A stretch of DNA of 64,000 bases from Saccharomycopsis fibuligera x Saccharomycopsis cf. fibuligera (taxonomy: Eukaryota > Ascomycota > Saccharomycetes > Ascoideales > Saccharomycopsidaceae). Positions 53,739-64,000 of the stretch are shown here, one piece after another. Each line of letters opens with the position of its first letter. Positions within the stretch are counted from its first letter, which is position 1. The stretch covers positions 2,108,001 to 2,172,000 of the forward strand of contig CP012812.1 in assembly GCA_001936135.1 (NCBI GenBank). The letters run 5' to 3'. A program made the translations under genes and the position numbers. Under the pieces are notes generated by a model, which was not told where the DNA came from, ran no database searches, and saw nothing but the letters and a program-made list of their open reading frames with translations.

Positions 53739-56700
53739 TTACCAAAAATCATCATCTGAACTTCCGCTTTGTCTTCTTCTTCTTCTTCTTCTTCTTTCAG
53801 CATCAACCCCATTGCTGTTGTGTCCATCCGAAATCAAAATGTCCAAAGGTTGAGATTGAGATTCTGTTTGAGATGCTGAAGTCATAATCAAATCACTAAT
53901 AGTGCTGTTGCTATTACCGCCGCCGTTGCCTCCACTGCCTTCAGCACCATCGCCATTAGCCGTCACTGATATAGAACTGCCATTATTATTAGTGGTTGCG
54001 TCAGCAGCCTCAGCCTCTTCATTCTTCTTCTTCTTCTTCTTCTTCACCGGCACCCCCTTCTTACGACACAAGGGACAACTATTTCTTCCGGTAACTAGCC
54101 ACTGATCAATACATTCCCTATGGAAAAAGTGGCCACATGATTTCAATTGACGGCATTCTTCATTTGTTTCGTACTCTGTGAGGCAAACTAGACACTTGTC
54201 TGTTGATGACACTTTTATCTGGGGTGGTTCTTTCAAATGGGCATTGGCGCTGGCATTTTCGGGGCTAGACATGGCTGGGTTTTGAGTTTTACCATTATTA
54301 TCACTAGTGCTATTGATGTTGATATTTTCAATGCTTTCTTTTATATGCAAATCTTCATTTTGAGCTTCTTCCGCTTCTGGCATCACAACAGCATTATCAT
54401 CATCTTCCTTTTCAGCGTTCAGCTCTTGTTGCTTCTGTTGTTGCTGAGAAATGTCTTCCTTCTGAGAAGCAGCACTCGCGGCCACTGTAGCGCTCGTCGC
54501 CTCCGGCTTGTCATCAACAACAACAATACGCACCAACCCACCTGCGCGATCAACATCCTCCTGGCTCGCCACCGGTGGTTTAACTTCTCCCAACATTGCC
54601 TGCAAAGCCAACAAATCTTCATACGTTGGGTTATCGGATAGCAACGTTGGTGCTGATAATACTGGATGATCAACAGGGAACGAGTGTCCCATGATGAAAA
54701 TCACCCATGATCTGTGAACGCCGCCGGTACTGCCAGCACCACTGCCTCCGGCCCCTAGACCGTTGCCGTTGGGGCCGGTGGAGCTTCTTGTTCGCTGAAC
54801 ATAGTTTTGGGCAATTTCTTCCAAACGGTGATTGTTGCGGCTGTTTTCTAGTCTGAATCGAGAGCGATGGTTTCTGTTTCTGAAAAACGATCTAGCAAAG
54901 CCCCCGGCGCCACTGTGGCCACTGTTACTGTTGCTGCCGTTGCTGGCAGCGCCGGTAGTTCCTTGCTCCAACTCAGTAGTAAGACTATGGGAGCTAGGCG
55001 GCGACAATAACGATGACTGTGGACTTTGAGGGTGCTGTTGATGCTGGTAATGTGAGGGCGGCAGCTCAGCGAGCAAATTGCTTTGTGAGCTACCGCTGAC
55101 TGAAGATGATCTCAAGTTGCTCAAATCCCTCAAATCGCCAAAACTATTGGCGGAATTCGACTGTGGAAAATCTAACAAATCTCCCACACTTGAGCTTGCG
55201 CTGCCGTTCGCACTATTGCTGCCACCAAGGTTATTGTTACGGTTGGCATTGGCATTGACATTGGCACCATTACGGTCATGATGATGGTGCAATCCGCCAG
55301 GAACAATATTGTCCAAATGAACCCCTTGTCCTTGTCCTTGTCCTTGTCCTTGTCCTTGTCCTTGTCCTTGGTCTCCATTGGCATTGGCACTGGCATTGGC
55401 GTTTCCAGTCATATTCATTCCTGATTCACCCGGCAACACTGATCTCACGCCAATAATAAGCACCGGAACTTGTTCTTCAGCATCTTCATCGTCGTCTTCT
55501 TCTCCGGTCTCTTCGTTTCTTGGTCTTCGAGAATTAAAGCGGAATGCCCGGAAGAATGACATTGACTGGGATCTGCTGTCGTTGTTATCAGAGTCGTCGG
55601 TGTTGGCGGCGGCATCATTGAGGGAATCATTGGAAGCGTTGCTGTTGGAACCAGCAGTTGCATCATTGGCTGATTGACCTCGGGCACCAGTTTCACCAGC
55701 GAGACCATCTGTAGCGGTAGCAGCAGCAGCAGCAGCAGCATTATCATCCCCAGCAGATTGTCCTTGCTGCTGCTGCTGTTGCTGCTGGGCTCTCGCCAAC
55801 CTTCTCCGTTCCCTATCCAAACTCAACCGAATACTGTTGCTCAACTCATTAGCCAACAAGTTCCCCTGCAACGCCACGGAAAATTCAGCAAAGTTTGTAT
55901 CTGAGCCATCCTCAAAACGATGCGACGGCACAGTGGAGCTCAACTCGCGATTGCGGTGTCGGTTATCAATTCTTATTCCTTCGTCACGCTGGTACTCTCC
56001 AATTAGGTTATTTAGGGTAGAGTGGGCGGCAAGTTCGAGAAGTCGAGAGAGCATCTGGGCCTGATGGATGAAACTTGAGCGGGAGGTGGTGCCAGCGCCA
56101 GCTGAGGCGCCAGCTAAGGGGCCAGCTGAGGGGTTAGCCGATGCAGAGGCATTACTTGAAGCATTGGCAGCATTGGCCGCAGCACTGCCAAGGGAAAACT
56201 CTCGTGGATAATTTGCACTGGTTGGCGATGATAATGCAGAATTTGGAGCGGATGCAGAAGCTGAATGAATTCTATTAAAAGGAGCGAGTGAGCTTAAATT
56301 GATGGAGGGTATTATTGATCCGGAGCCTGAACTTGTTCCATCTCTTGATGATGATTCTTGATAAGCATGTCCTTGACTTATGCTTCTGCGACGAAGAATA
56401 TTGTTGCTGTTTGATCTGCTACCAATTCTGCTGCGATTGAGATTGAGACTGTTTCGATTTTCCTGATCCTGTGTATCATTTATAGCCATTGAGGATGACC
56501 TTGATGTTGATGTTGAAGACATGGATGAAAAATTTTGATTGTTGTTGTTGTTATTGTTGTTGTTGTTGTTATGTGTGCTTGTGTTTGCATTGTTGATGTT
56601 GGATAAGCTGCTGCTTCCTGGTAGCACTGAGTTGAATAAATTCAAGCGATGTCTATTAGTTCTTGAAAAAGGATTAAAGTTTCTGCGTCTTGGGTTTCTA

Positions 56701-57689
56701 ATTATGCTGTCCAGCACCGACCTGGTTGTGTTTGTCGCCAGCAAACTTGCACTTGATTGCTGACTGGAGTTGTTGGCTGTTGCTGGCGGTCTTGTTTCAG
56801 GACCATCATCAACGCTGCGCACCTCAGCATTTGGAATTTGGTCAAACCGATGACGAATTTCCTCGTTATGATTGATTTGATCATTATTATTGAGCAGTTT
56901 GCTAGAACTTGCGGCACTTGAAGCGTTGTTGTTCAAAAACCCCAAGGTTTGATGAGAATCTTCCGGAAGATCCAAAAATTCAAAATCGTTATCATGATGA
57001 AGAGATTGTTTTTCTTGCAAGTGTGTACTTGAATCAGTATTATCATTTGGCACTGCTGGATTTCTATTTTGGGCTCTAATTTTCTGTGATGCGATAAAGT
57101 TTTGTCGTTCATGACTATAAGTATCGAAAAAATCGTCCTGGTCAGCCTCTTCTTCTTCTTCTTCTTCTTCTTCTTCTTCTGTTTCTGCTTCATTTTGCTG
57201 GCTGCTACCGTTGCTATGAATATTTTTGATATCATTGTCAGATTGGAAAACGTCTGCAATGTCTTCATTGCCATCATTATCATTGGCAGAAATAGTCTTT
57301 TTCTCAATAGCTTTGAAGTATTTTGGAGAGTTCAGACCATACAGGTACAGATTCACGCCCTGGCTATCAAGGCTATCATTAAGGTTAACATTAGCGTTGA
57401 AGCTTGCTGGTGATTTTTCTTTAGAACTTTCAACAGCTAAATTTTGCTTAGGATGAGTGCTACAAATATTGTTCAAGATTGAAGAACTCGTTGAAGAATT
57501 ATCATCATCATCATCGTCGTCGTCGTCATCTGCAGCAGCAGCGGCGGCGGCAGATTCAAAAATGTAAGAGTCAGTATCTCCTAAATTTTCATTGACTGAT
57601 GGGAGACGACTTGATTTGTTGCTTAACATTGGGAAATAGTTTTGTCTAATGTAATCCTCAGCTCCAGTTGAGGAGTCGGCTGTTGTGGA

Positions 57690-57720
<31 letters not shown>

Positions 57721-58088
57721 GCTTCTGGTCGGAGATCTTTTTCTTCGCCTAAATTGAGTTTGGTCTTTTCGTACTTTCTCTTTAGAATCAGAAGTTTACT
57801 GCCACCACTGCTTTTTGATTCCTTCTTCAAGTCAGAAAAACTTGATTTTGCAGTAGAGGTTTTTGGAGAAGCTTGGTGAAAGTCCGGAGAAGGCACTGGC
57901 TGGTTTTGTAAAAATTCTGCTTCTCTGGCATCAAAATCTCTCAAGTTCTTTCTAGACACTGTCACCAAGTCGTTCAAATTACGTTTCCATTTCTTTTTAG
58001 GAGCACTGCTGGTGGCTCTAGTGGACATTGAGGTAGATGAAGCTTGTCTTGAAGCATAGCGGCGTGGAGGAGACGAGGGAAATTGGCC

Positions 58089-58120
<32 letters not shown>

Positions 58121-58475
58121 CTGGATTGCCACTTGTTGTAGTAGAGATGCTTGATGAGGTGTTAGTATCCTTTTGAGACACGGAGTCGGTGCTGATTGCA
58201 GTAGCGCTGGCGTTATTGGATGCACTGGTGTTATTGCTATTGTCTTTAGCATACACTGGATCTATCACATGGGAGGATGAGAGGTTATCAAAGCCACGGT
58301 TGGCGACTAATTGCGGCTGAGCAGGCGATGAAGAAGATGGCGCTGTTGGCGCTGTTGGCGCTGGCGCTGGCGCTGGCGCTGGAGGTGAGGCTGAGGAAGA
58401 AGATGGGCGGGATGAGTCTGGGATGGCGCCAGGACCATGATTGAGGTCAGAGGACCTGCTAGGGGCCTGGCCCAT
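53739..58475 (-). CDS. Large RING-H2 protein, putative E3 ubiquitin ligase
   Basis: A 1,578-aa product with a C-terminal RING-H2 finger at about residues 1425-1475: CLVCLTEYE, CGHFFHRECIDQWL, NSCPLCRKKGV, with all eight zinc ligands present (C-x2-C, C-x-H-x2-H-x2-C, C-x2-C). Just upstream lies the fungal family block VIFIMGHSFPVDHPVLSAP with NPTYEDLLALQAMLG. The rest is disordered, rich in Ser, Asn, Ala, Asp and Gln, with GQ repeats, poly-Ala, poly-Asp, poly-Glu and poly-Gln tracts. The frame is open upstream, but I chose the ATG at 58475 because MGQAPS fits the N-myristoylation consensus (Gly2, Ser6) and upstream codons are AT-rich leader. That suggests membrane attachment. Substrates are unknown. 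Confidence 0.82.
55324..55371 (-). repeat. CCTTGT hexamer repeat encoding Gly-Gln dipeptides
   Basis: About eight tandem CCTTGT units on the + strand, translated as GQGQGQ in the RING protein. Confidence 0.9.
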
Positions 58476-58767
58476 GATTCTATTGAAAAACCGCGATGCT
58501 ATTTTGGCTGTGTTGTTGTTGTTTTTGTTGTTGTGGGATTGGGGATTGGATACCGCAGTCTGTCCACTGTAGTGTTCAAAAAAAATAAAAAAAATAAAAA
58601 AAAAAATAAAATAAAAAAAATAAAAGTATGAGAACGATACTTGCTGCAAACAGAGGGCAGATAGAGCTGTGGTTATTTAGAAGGATGAGAGCTTGATGAG
58701 AAGGTACAAGCTACTGGGAGTATCCGGAAGAGAACAGAGTAGGATATCCTGATATGCCAGCAGAGGA

Positions 58768-58800
58768 TGCTGTGCAGTGCTGTGCTGTGCTGTGCTATGC
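58768..58800 (+). repeat. GCTGT pentamer repeat
   Basis: Imperfect tandem GCTGT units about 300 nt upstream of the RING-protein start; the same unit is repeated at the DSL1 start codon (46141-46166). Confidence 0.8.
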
Positions 58801-59461
58801 TTTGTTGTTGTTGTGTATAAAGAATAGCAAGTAGCAAGTGGGTGAGTGTCGATTATTTCAGTGTTTTTTTTCCTCGCTCGTTTCTCTGTCAGTATTTTGC
58901 TGTGGAGCGCTCTCTGTCTGCACGCTCTGTTTCACACTACAACGGAGCACATGGGATCCGCATTACACGGCGTCCATATGCATCCACCGCTTAAATGCTC
59001 CTCCCGAGTGCCAAATATTTACTGTGCCATCTGTACTCTGTGCTAGTGTGTCGCTCTGGGCAAGCTGACTAGCTGGCTGGCTAGCTGGCTGGCTAGTTGG
59101 CTGACTAGCTGGTAGCTGGTGTGCACACTAGCCAGTTGCTGATTCCCTTTTTTTTTTTTTGTTTTTTCTTTTGATCATTCTTTGCTTGGTTGATCCTACC
59201 GAGTGCAACCGTATACGCTTTAGCGACTGTCCCCTGCTATTATATCCATGCACGCACGCACGCTTATATAGATTCAATACTAGTCACAGCAATACATTGT
59301 AAAAAAAAAACCCGGTCTTCAGCCGCAGCCGCAGTTGCAGTGCCACTCCAAATCAAGTTTTTCTATTTTGAACACAATGTTGGAAGCCTTACTCACTCAC
59401 TAGGTGGGGCCTCGCTTGACGCCACATTATGCTTCCTCATTATGAAACAGTGCGTATTCGC

Positions 59462-59503
59462 TTCCCTCTGGAGTCTTCCCTCTGGAGTCTTCCCTCTGGA
59501 GTC
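59462..59503 (+). repeat. Three tandem 14-nt repeats
   Basis: TTCCCTCTGGAGTC repeated three times without mismatch, about 390-430 nt upstream of TOF1. Confidence 0.92.
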
Positions 59504-59635
59504 TAGTACAAAACTCGCTTTGGCTCCTTGCAAAAAAGAGCGGCACCCTGTGGTCCTGTGATGTGTCAGCTGATATAAAAGGACTGCGCATAGCAAGTAT
59601 GGGACACTTCCAGATCAAAACAGAACAGAACAGAA

Positions 59636-59670
59636 CGCAACGCGACGCGATGCGTCGCGTCGCGTCGCGT
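59636..59670 (+). promoter_or_regulatory. CGCG-rich palindromic array, possible MBF sites
   Basis: Five CGCG cores in 30 bp, including an inverted repeat with perfect 9-bp arms (ACGCGACGC at 59640-59648, GCGTCGCGT at 59652-59660). It lies about 220-250 nt upstream of TOF1. WCGCGW cores are bound by MBF-type G1/S factors. Confidence 0.6.
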
Positions 59671-59887
59671 GGAAAATTAAAAAAAAAAAATTAAAAAAAA
59701 AAAAAAAAAAAAACTAAAATAAAATACAGTATTTCATGTCATTTTACTCAGTGTCTGTCCAAGCAGTCTTACTGGCAGACAGACAGACAATCCTCATTTC
59801 TACTTATCAACACACCTCAGCAGCCTGTCTGACAAGCCAGTGGTATAGCTGCAATACAATACAAATTTCAACGAGGAGCAAAAAATA

Positions 59888-62800
59888 ATGCAACTTGAAG
59901 TCGACAAAACCATTCTTGAAGACAACCCCGTCCAAGATGCCAAAATCGACCGCATTGGCCAACTTACGGAACAGATCCTCACCAGCGACACTTCGAAAAC
60001 GAGGACCCAGCACGTAATCAAAGCCCATATTGCCTCGTTGGTTTCTGCCCTAGGCGGCCCCGATCACACTTCCGAAACATTTCCACCGCCTTACAGGCTC
60101 GGGGTCAACGCGTTAGCCGTGCTCAAGGACTTGAAAAGATGGTTGAAATTCGATAAAGCTTCCAAGAAATGGGATGTGGCGTTGGCGTGTGCGGAAACTG
60201 GCTTGATTGCTAACGACTTGCTCAATATCCTATACCAGTGGGAGATGTCCTACCAGAATGGGCAGATTTTCTCGGAAAACAAAATCTACAACGATAGAAT
60301 CGCCAGCTTATGCTTGGAACTACTAGTCCCGTTGACTTGGCCACTACAGTTGATCGACCATGAGTCTAGTGTCAACCAGGTGCAAAACTACCAAAAGCTT
60401 CGCAATCACCAGTTGTTGTACAAAAAGCAGCTCTTGAGTTTCCACGGGGGAATCGTCTTCAAAGCAATGGTGCGGATCGTTATCCCCATTATCTCCAAGC
60501 CAAAATTCAACAGACTGGTTAGGGATAACAGCATGTTGAATCTATGCGTGCTTTTTTTCAGAAACGTACTAAGCATTGCTCCGGATAACACCTCGTACTC
60601 TTTGGGGAAAAGCTCCAAATCCAGATCCAACAAGACATTGCAGCCGGTGCTGAGCTTGCCTGCCGATGTGTCCATGGAAGACATTTCGCTAAGTGCGGTG
60701 ATCTCCGTGTTGGATGACAATAAAGTGTTGAAGTTCTTTTTGACCTTGTTTGCCGGGTTGCGCAAAGAGTTTGATGATGAAATTCTTGGGTTTGGATGTT
60801 TGGAATGTTTGTACTACTTGACCAATGGGGTGAAGATCAGCTCATTGTTGTACTATAACAGCGGCGATGCCCATAGCCAGAATATCCAAAAACGCACCAC
60901 TCTGGATCCCAATGCCGGCGACGCCCGCAGCACTGCTATCCCACCAGCAGCAGCAAATGCCGTCACTTTAGCAAACCCAAACCCAAACCCAAACCCAAAA
61001 CAAACAGTAACTTCTGCCGGCTCAGAGTTGCAAGACCTTCTCAAAAAGGAAAACAAGCTCAAGACCCGCTTCATCAAAGATTCGGCCTCGCGGCATTCCC
61101 GTTTCGGCTCCCTCCTATCTCTCGACACCATAGAAACCGGCAGATTAACCGTATCTGGCCAAAAAGCCCTCATGTCCACCGAAAAGACCATGGAAAGGCT
61201 AAATGAGACCAAGAGATGGAAAGCACAGGCCCAGCGAATCGCCAACTCTTCCGAAAGTGATGAGTTCAATAACGAAAACAAGGTGCAGTACCTATCGAGC
61301 CACGCGCAGCAGATCCTTGCCCAGTTTGCGGAAACCTTCATTGATGGAGGGTTCAACCAGTTCATTAGCGTTATTGGGAAGAAATTCCACGGGGAGGAAA
61401 AGATCGATTTGCACTGTATCCAGTATTGCTTGGTCACTGCTTGGTTTTTGCAATATGAACGGACGAGAAAAGATCTTGCCAAGAAGCAAAAGGAAGAAGA
61501 AGAAGAAGAAAAGCAGCAAGAGAAAGCTAAACTGGCCGGTAGGGAGAACGATAATGAACCGGTTGGTGATAGCGAGTTGGCTAGATTGCTTTATTCTTCA
61601 GATGCCAATAAGCAGAAAGATGCAGAGCAAGCCAATAATAACGATACTGGTAAAGATTTGGAAGAAGAAGAAGAAGAAGAAGTCAGTGAGTTTGGGTTGG
61701 TTGCCAGCACTTTGCTCGAAGACAATATTCGACTCATCAAGGTATTCCTCAAACAGGAACACAGCAACGCTGACGTTTCGGTATGTCATGCCACAATCAT
61801 TGCCCTCAAGGAAATCTTGCTTTTACTTAACGAAATGGCCCGTTCTCAGTTCGAGCAAGATGTCGATATCTCCATTGCTACTAAAAAGAAAATCTTTACT
61901 GACGAAGAATTTTTGAGCTCGCTAGTGACCATTGCTAAGAAATCAGTCAATAAAAACATTACTTATTTGCTCTCAGTGGTTGAGATTCTTGATATAAGTT
62001 TCAAGATTCTCGAGAACTTGAACAAGGACGAGACGTTAGTCATTGTCAACCAAATCAAGAAGTCCTCCTCATCCAAGCAAATCACCGACCAAAACACCAC
62101 CGAGGACAGCACGGCAGCACAAGCGGAAACTGACGAAGACATCAAAAAGAGAGTCCGGATCAAGGAGTTTGATTTCAAAGAGTTTTTTTCCCGTTTCATT
62201 AACGAAAGCACAATCAATGCCTACATGAGATTATTCAAAGACTTTGACAAAATCGACACTGCGTACCTCAAAAAGGCAATCAAGTTCTACCATCGAATTT
62301 TCTTCAGTTTTAAGCAACATGCCATTCTCCTAAGATTGGACTTTCTCGCCATGTTGCATGAGATCTTGGCCCCCCGCAATAGATCAATTGTTGCTGCAGT
62401 GAGGCTCGAATTGGAAGATTTTTTTAAATACTACATGAAGGCCTTGCGGTATCATTTGAACCAGACGCCGATACTTTCCATTGAGTTATTGTTTCCAAAA
62501 TTTAAGGAATCGATTTATTATTTGAACACTGGTGAGAAACCAATCATTGTGGAGAAGCAACAGCGCAAAGTCGCGGATATTCCTGATGTTCCCGACGAGG
62601 ACGAGGATTTTGACCCTGCTGTTGATGGTGATGTTGATCCTGCTGTTGGTAATGGTACTGAAGGTGACAATGGCGCTAATAATAAGCGTCTTCTGCTCAA
62701 CCGAGAAAAACGGCAAAAAGCTAACAAAGAGAACAGCAGGGAGAAGACAGAAAAGACAGAAAAGAAGAAGAAGAAGAAGAAGAAGCTAGTTAGAAAAAGA

Positions 62801-63922
62801 AACAAGAAGAACAAAGATGATGATGATGATGATAATGATAATGATAATGATGACGACGAAGAAGCAGGTGAAAAGAAAGCCGCTGCAGCAGTCAAAAAAT
62901 ACACATCGGCCATGTACATTGACTCCTCAGATGATGAAAGTGACCATGAAGCAGATCAATTATTTTTTGAAAAAGAAAAAAAAATGAGACAGTTAATGGA
63001 TCGAAACGGAGGACTTATTTCCAAGGCAGAGTATGATAAATTTAATCAAGAATTTTTTGCAGTGATTGAAAATGGTGGATCGATAAGTGATGCCAGGGAT
63101 CGGGCCAATGTTGCTGCTTCTAAAGTGGCTGGAACTGCAACTACTACGTCTTCTTCTTCAAATACTGCCTCTCCTTCTGCATCTCCTGCCCCATCATTAT
63201 CATCAGCACCAGCACCAGCACCAGCGCCAGCAAAAATAACAACAACGCCAAAACAGAAAAAGGCCATAGACACATCTTTCTACGAGGAATTGAAAAACCA
63301 ATTACCTTTTGATCCTGATGCTGATGATGATGAGCCAGCCAATCCAAAGACTTATTCCGTTACTTCTAAGCGTCTTGGACTTCAAGACATGGTTAGTGAT
63401 GATAGTGATGCTAGTGACGACGACGACAACGACGATGATGATGATGATAGTGACGACGACAGCGAGGATGAGGAGGAGGTTGATGATAGTGATGACGACA
63501 ACGATAATAAGGAGAAGAAGAATTACAGCAACAAAGGTAACAAGAAAGAAAATGGCAGTGATGATAAAGTCGATACGAAGGAAGCTGGCGGTTTTAACGG
63601 TGTTCGGCTGTCTGCTGCTGTGTCCCCACTAAAACGTTCTAGATCGAAAAATGACGATGGCGGCGATGATGGTGATGTTAATGCACTAGGCAACATGGAT
63701 AATGCAAAGGTTGACAAGAAGCAAAAATTGAGCTTGGACTCTGATGACGATGACGATGATGATGATGATGATGACCTAAATGATAATAACCAGGATGAGG
63801 TCACGGAAGACGCTAACCTCAATGACAAACAAGATGATGCTGATGCTGACAATACAGTAGTAAAAAAAATTGTGAGAAAGAAGACGGTTATACAAGACGA
63901 GGAAGATGACGATGATGAATGA
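59888..63922 (+). CDS. TOF1: Replication fork-pausing protein Tof1 (Timeless family)
   Basis: Tof1 with Csm3 travels with the replisome, stabilises stalled forks and activates the S-phase checkpoint through Mrc1. The 1,344-aa product matches yeast Tof1 (1,238 aa) through the Timeless N-terminal domain: SLVSALGGPD, PPPYRLGVNALAVLKDLKRW, LELLVPLTWPLQLI, NHQLLYKKQLLSF, DNSMLNLCVLFFRNVLSIAP and DVSMEDISLSAVIS. ASRHSRFGSLLS and RLTVSGQKAL follow, then the helical part KAIKFYHRIFFSFKQHAILLR. After residue about 890 come long acidic and Lys runs, with the conserved island YIDSSDDESD and MRQLMDRNGGLISKAEYDKF near 1015-1045. The window ends 78 nt past the stop, so the gene is complete. The 5' half is GC-richer than its surroundings. 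Confidence 0.95.
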   Translation: MQLEVDKTILEDNPVQDAKIDRIGQLTEQILTSDTSKTRTQHVIKAHIASLVSALGGPDHTSETFPPPYRLGVNALAVLKDLKRWLKFDKASKKWDVALACAETGLIANDLLNILYQWEMSYQNGQIFSENKIYNDRIASLCLELLVPLTWPLQLIDHESSVNQVQNYQKLRNHQLLYKKQLLSFHGGIVFKAMVRIVIPIISKPKFNRLVRDNSMLNLCVLFFRNVLSIAPDNTSYSLGKSSKSRSNKTLQPVLSLPADVSMEDISLSAVISVLDDNKVLKFFLTLFAGLRKEFDDEILGFGCLECLYYLTNGVKISSLLYYNSGDAHSQNIQKRTTLDPNAGDARSTAIPPAAANAVTLANPNPNPNPKQTVTSAGSELQDLLKKENKLKTRFIKDSASRHSRFGSLLSLDTIETGRLTVSGQKALMSTEKTMERLNETKRWKAQAQRIANSSESDEFNNENKVQYLSSHAQQILAQFAETFIDGGFNQFISVIGKKFHGEEKIDLHCIQYCLVTAWFLQYERTRKDLAKKQKEEEEEEKQQEKAKLAGRENDNEPVGDSELARLLYSSDANKQKDAEQANNNDTGKDLEEEEEEEVSEFGLVASTLLEDNIRLIKVFLKQEHSNADVSVCHATIIALKEILLLLNEMARSQFEQDVDISIATKKKIFTDEEFLSSLVTIAKKSVNKNITYLLSVVEILDISFKILENLNKDETLVIVNQIKKSSSSKQITDQNTTEDSTAAQAETDEDIKKRVRIKEFDFKEFFSRFINESTINAYMRLFKDFDKIDTAYLKKAIKFYHRIFFSFKQHAILLRLDFLAMLHEILAPRNRSIVAAVRLELEDFFKYYMKALRYHLNQTPILSIELLFPKFKESIYYLNTGEKPIIVEKQQRKVADIPDVPDEDEDFDPAVDGDVDPAVGNGTEGDNGANNKRLLLNREKRQKANKENSREKTEKTEKKKKKKKKLVRKRNKKNKDDDDDDNDNDNDDDEEAGEKKAAAAVKKYTSAMYIDSSDDESDHEADQLFFEKEKKMRQLMDRNGGLISKAEYDKFNQEFFAVIENGGSISDARDRANVAASKVAGTATTTSSSSNTASPSASPAPSLSSAPAPAPAPAKITTTPKQKKAIDTSFYEELKNQLPFDPDADDDEPANPKTYSVTSKRLGLQDMVSDDSDASDDDDNDDDDDDSDDDSEDEEEVDDSDDDNDNKEKKNYSNKGNKKENGSDDKVDTKEAGGFNGVRLSAAVSPLKRSRSKNDDGGDDGDVNALGNMDNAKVDKKQKLSLDSDDDDDDDDDDDLNDNNQDEVTEDANLNDKQDDADADNTVVKKIVRKKTVIQDEEDDDDE

Positions 63923-64000
63923 TGGCATTGTTATTGCGTACTTAAAGTATGCATGTATTGTTTAGCGAGCATACAAGGAAAGTTAGGTTGATTTTATAGT

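Larger units (their letters stand above)
58476..59887. promoter_or_regulatory. Divergent promoter, RING protein / TOF1
   Basis: About 1.4 kb with several simple repeats: GCTGT pentamers at 58768-58800, GCTGGCTA-type repeats at about 59063-59115, three tandem 14-mers at 59462-59503, a CGCG palindrome array at 59636-59670, and an A-rich stretch at about 59679-59713. No coding gene supported. Confidence 0.6.

Noticed and set aside
1-64000. CRISPR arrays, rRNA, transposons
   Set aside because: No spaced palindromic repeats, rRNA signatures, transposase or reverse transcriptase motifs were seen.

Overview
The window is nuclear DNA of an ascomycete budding yeast, almost certainly of the CUG-Ser1 ("CTG") clade (Candida/Lodderomyces-like). 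The evidence is compact, mostly intronless genes, short introns with TACTAAC branch points close to the 3' splice site, single-copy yeast orthologues, and near absence of CTG codons. I read DAL1 and ETR1 codon by codon and found no in-frame CTG among about 1,070 codons. In KAP104 I saw one, at a position where homologues carry a polar residue. Wherever CTG occurs, the residue is probably Ser rather than Leu. I cannot fix the species. Long Asn, Gln, Ser and Asp tracts make many proteins much longer than their S. cerevisiae counterparts.

Layout, left to right: IME4, an m6A methyltransferase in seven exons (+, 240-3015); KAP104, transportin (+, 3646-6474); DAL1, allantoinase (-, 8521-10488); ETR1, mitochondrial enoyl thioester reductase (-, 12280-13530); an RPM2-like mitochondrial RNase P protein (-, 15073-18267); an RFX transcription factor (+, 20241-24353); two tandem PhiA-like secreted cell-wall proteins (+, 27807-28298 and 30179-30637) with very large upstream regions; ORC5 (+, 31511-33058); MRPL17/mL46 (+, 34089-35105); an RTC4-domain protein (-, 36422-38659) divergent from a TEX1/THOC3 WD40 protein (+, 39036-40103); an RS-rich cyclophilin-like protein with one intron (+, 40369-41954); DSL1 (-, 42326-46138) divergent from AYR1 (+, 46464-47333); LTO1 with a 35-nt first exon (-, 47659-48177) divergent from a three-exon WD40 protein (+, 48585-51120); a very large RING-H2 protein with a possible myristoylation signal (-, 53739-58475); and TOF1 (+, 59888-63922).

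The genes are an ordinary mix: replication (ORC5, TOF1), RNA processing (IME4, TEX1, cyclophilin), trafficking (KAP104, DSL1), mitochondrial function (ETR1, RPM2, MRPL17), nitrogen use (DAL1) and cell wall (PhiA-like pair). There is no operon-like logic. I saw no convincing tRNA, rRNA, CRISPR array, transposon or LTR element.

The points most worth a second look are: the intron-dense IME4 gene, whose catalytic motif reads DPAW rather than DPPW; the roughly 180-200-residue insertion inside allantoinase; the tandem PhiA-like genes that keep three collinear promoter elements; a palindromic CGCG array before TOF1; an ORC5 with degenerate Walker motifs; Rap1/telomere-like motifs upstream of DAL1 and ETR1; and a 16-copy TTTGTG array before the RFX gene.
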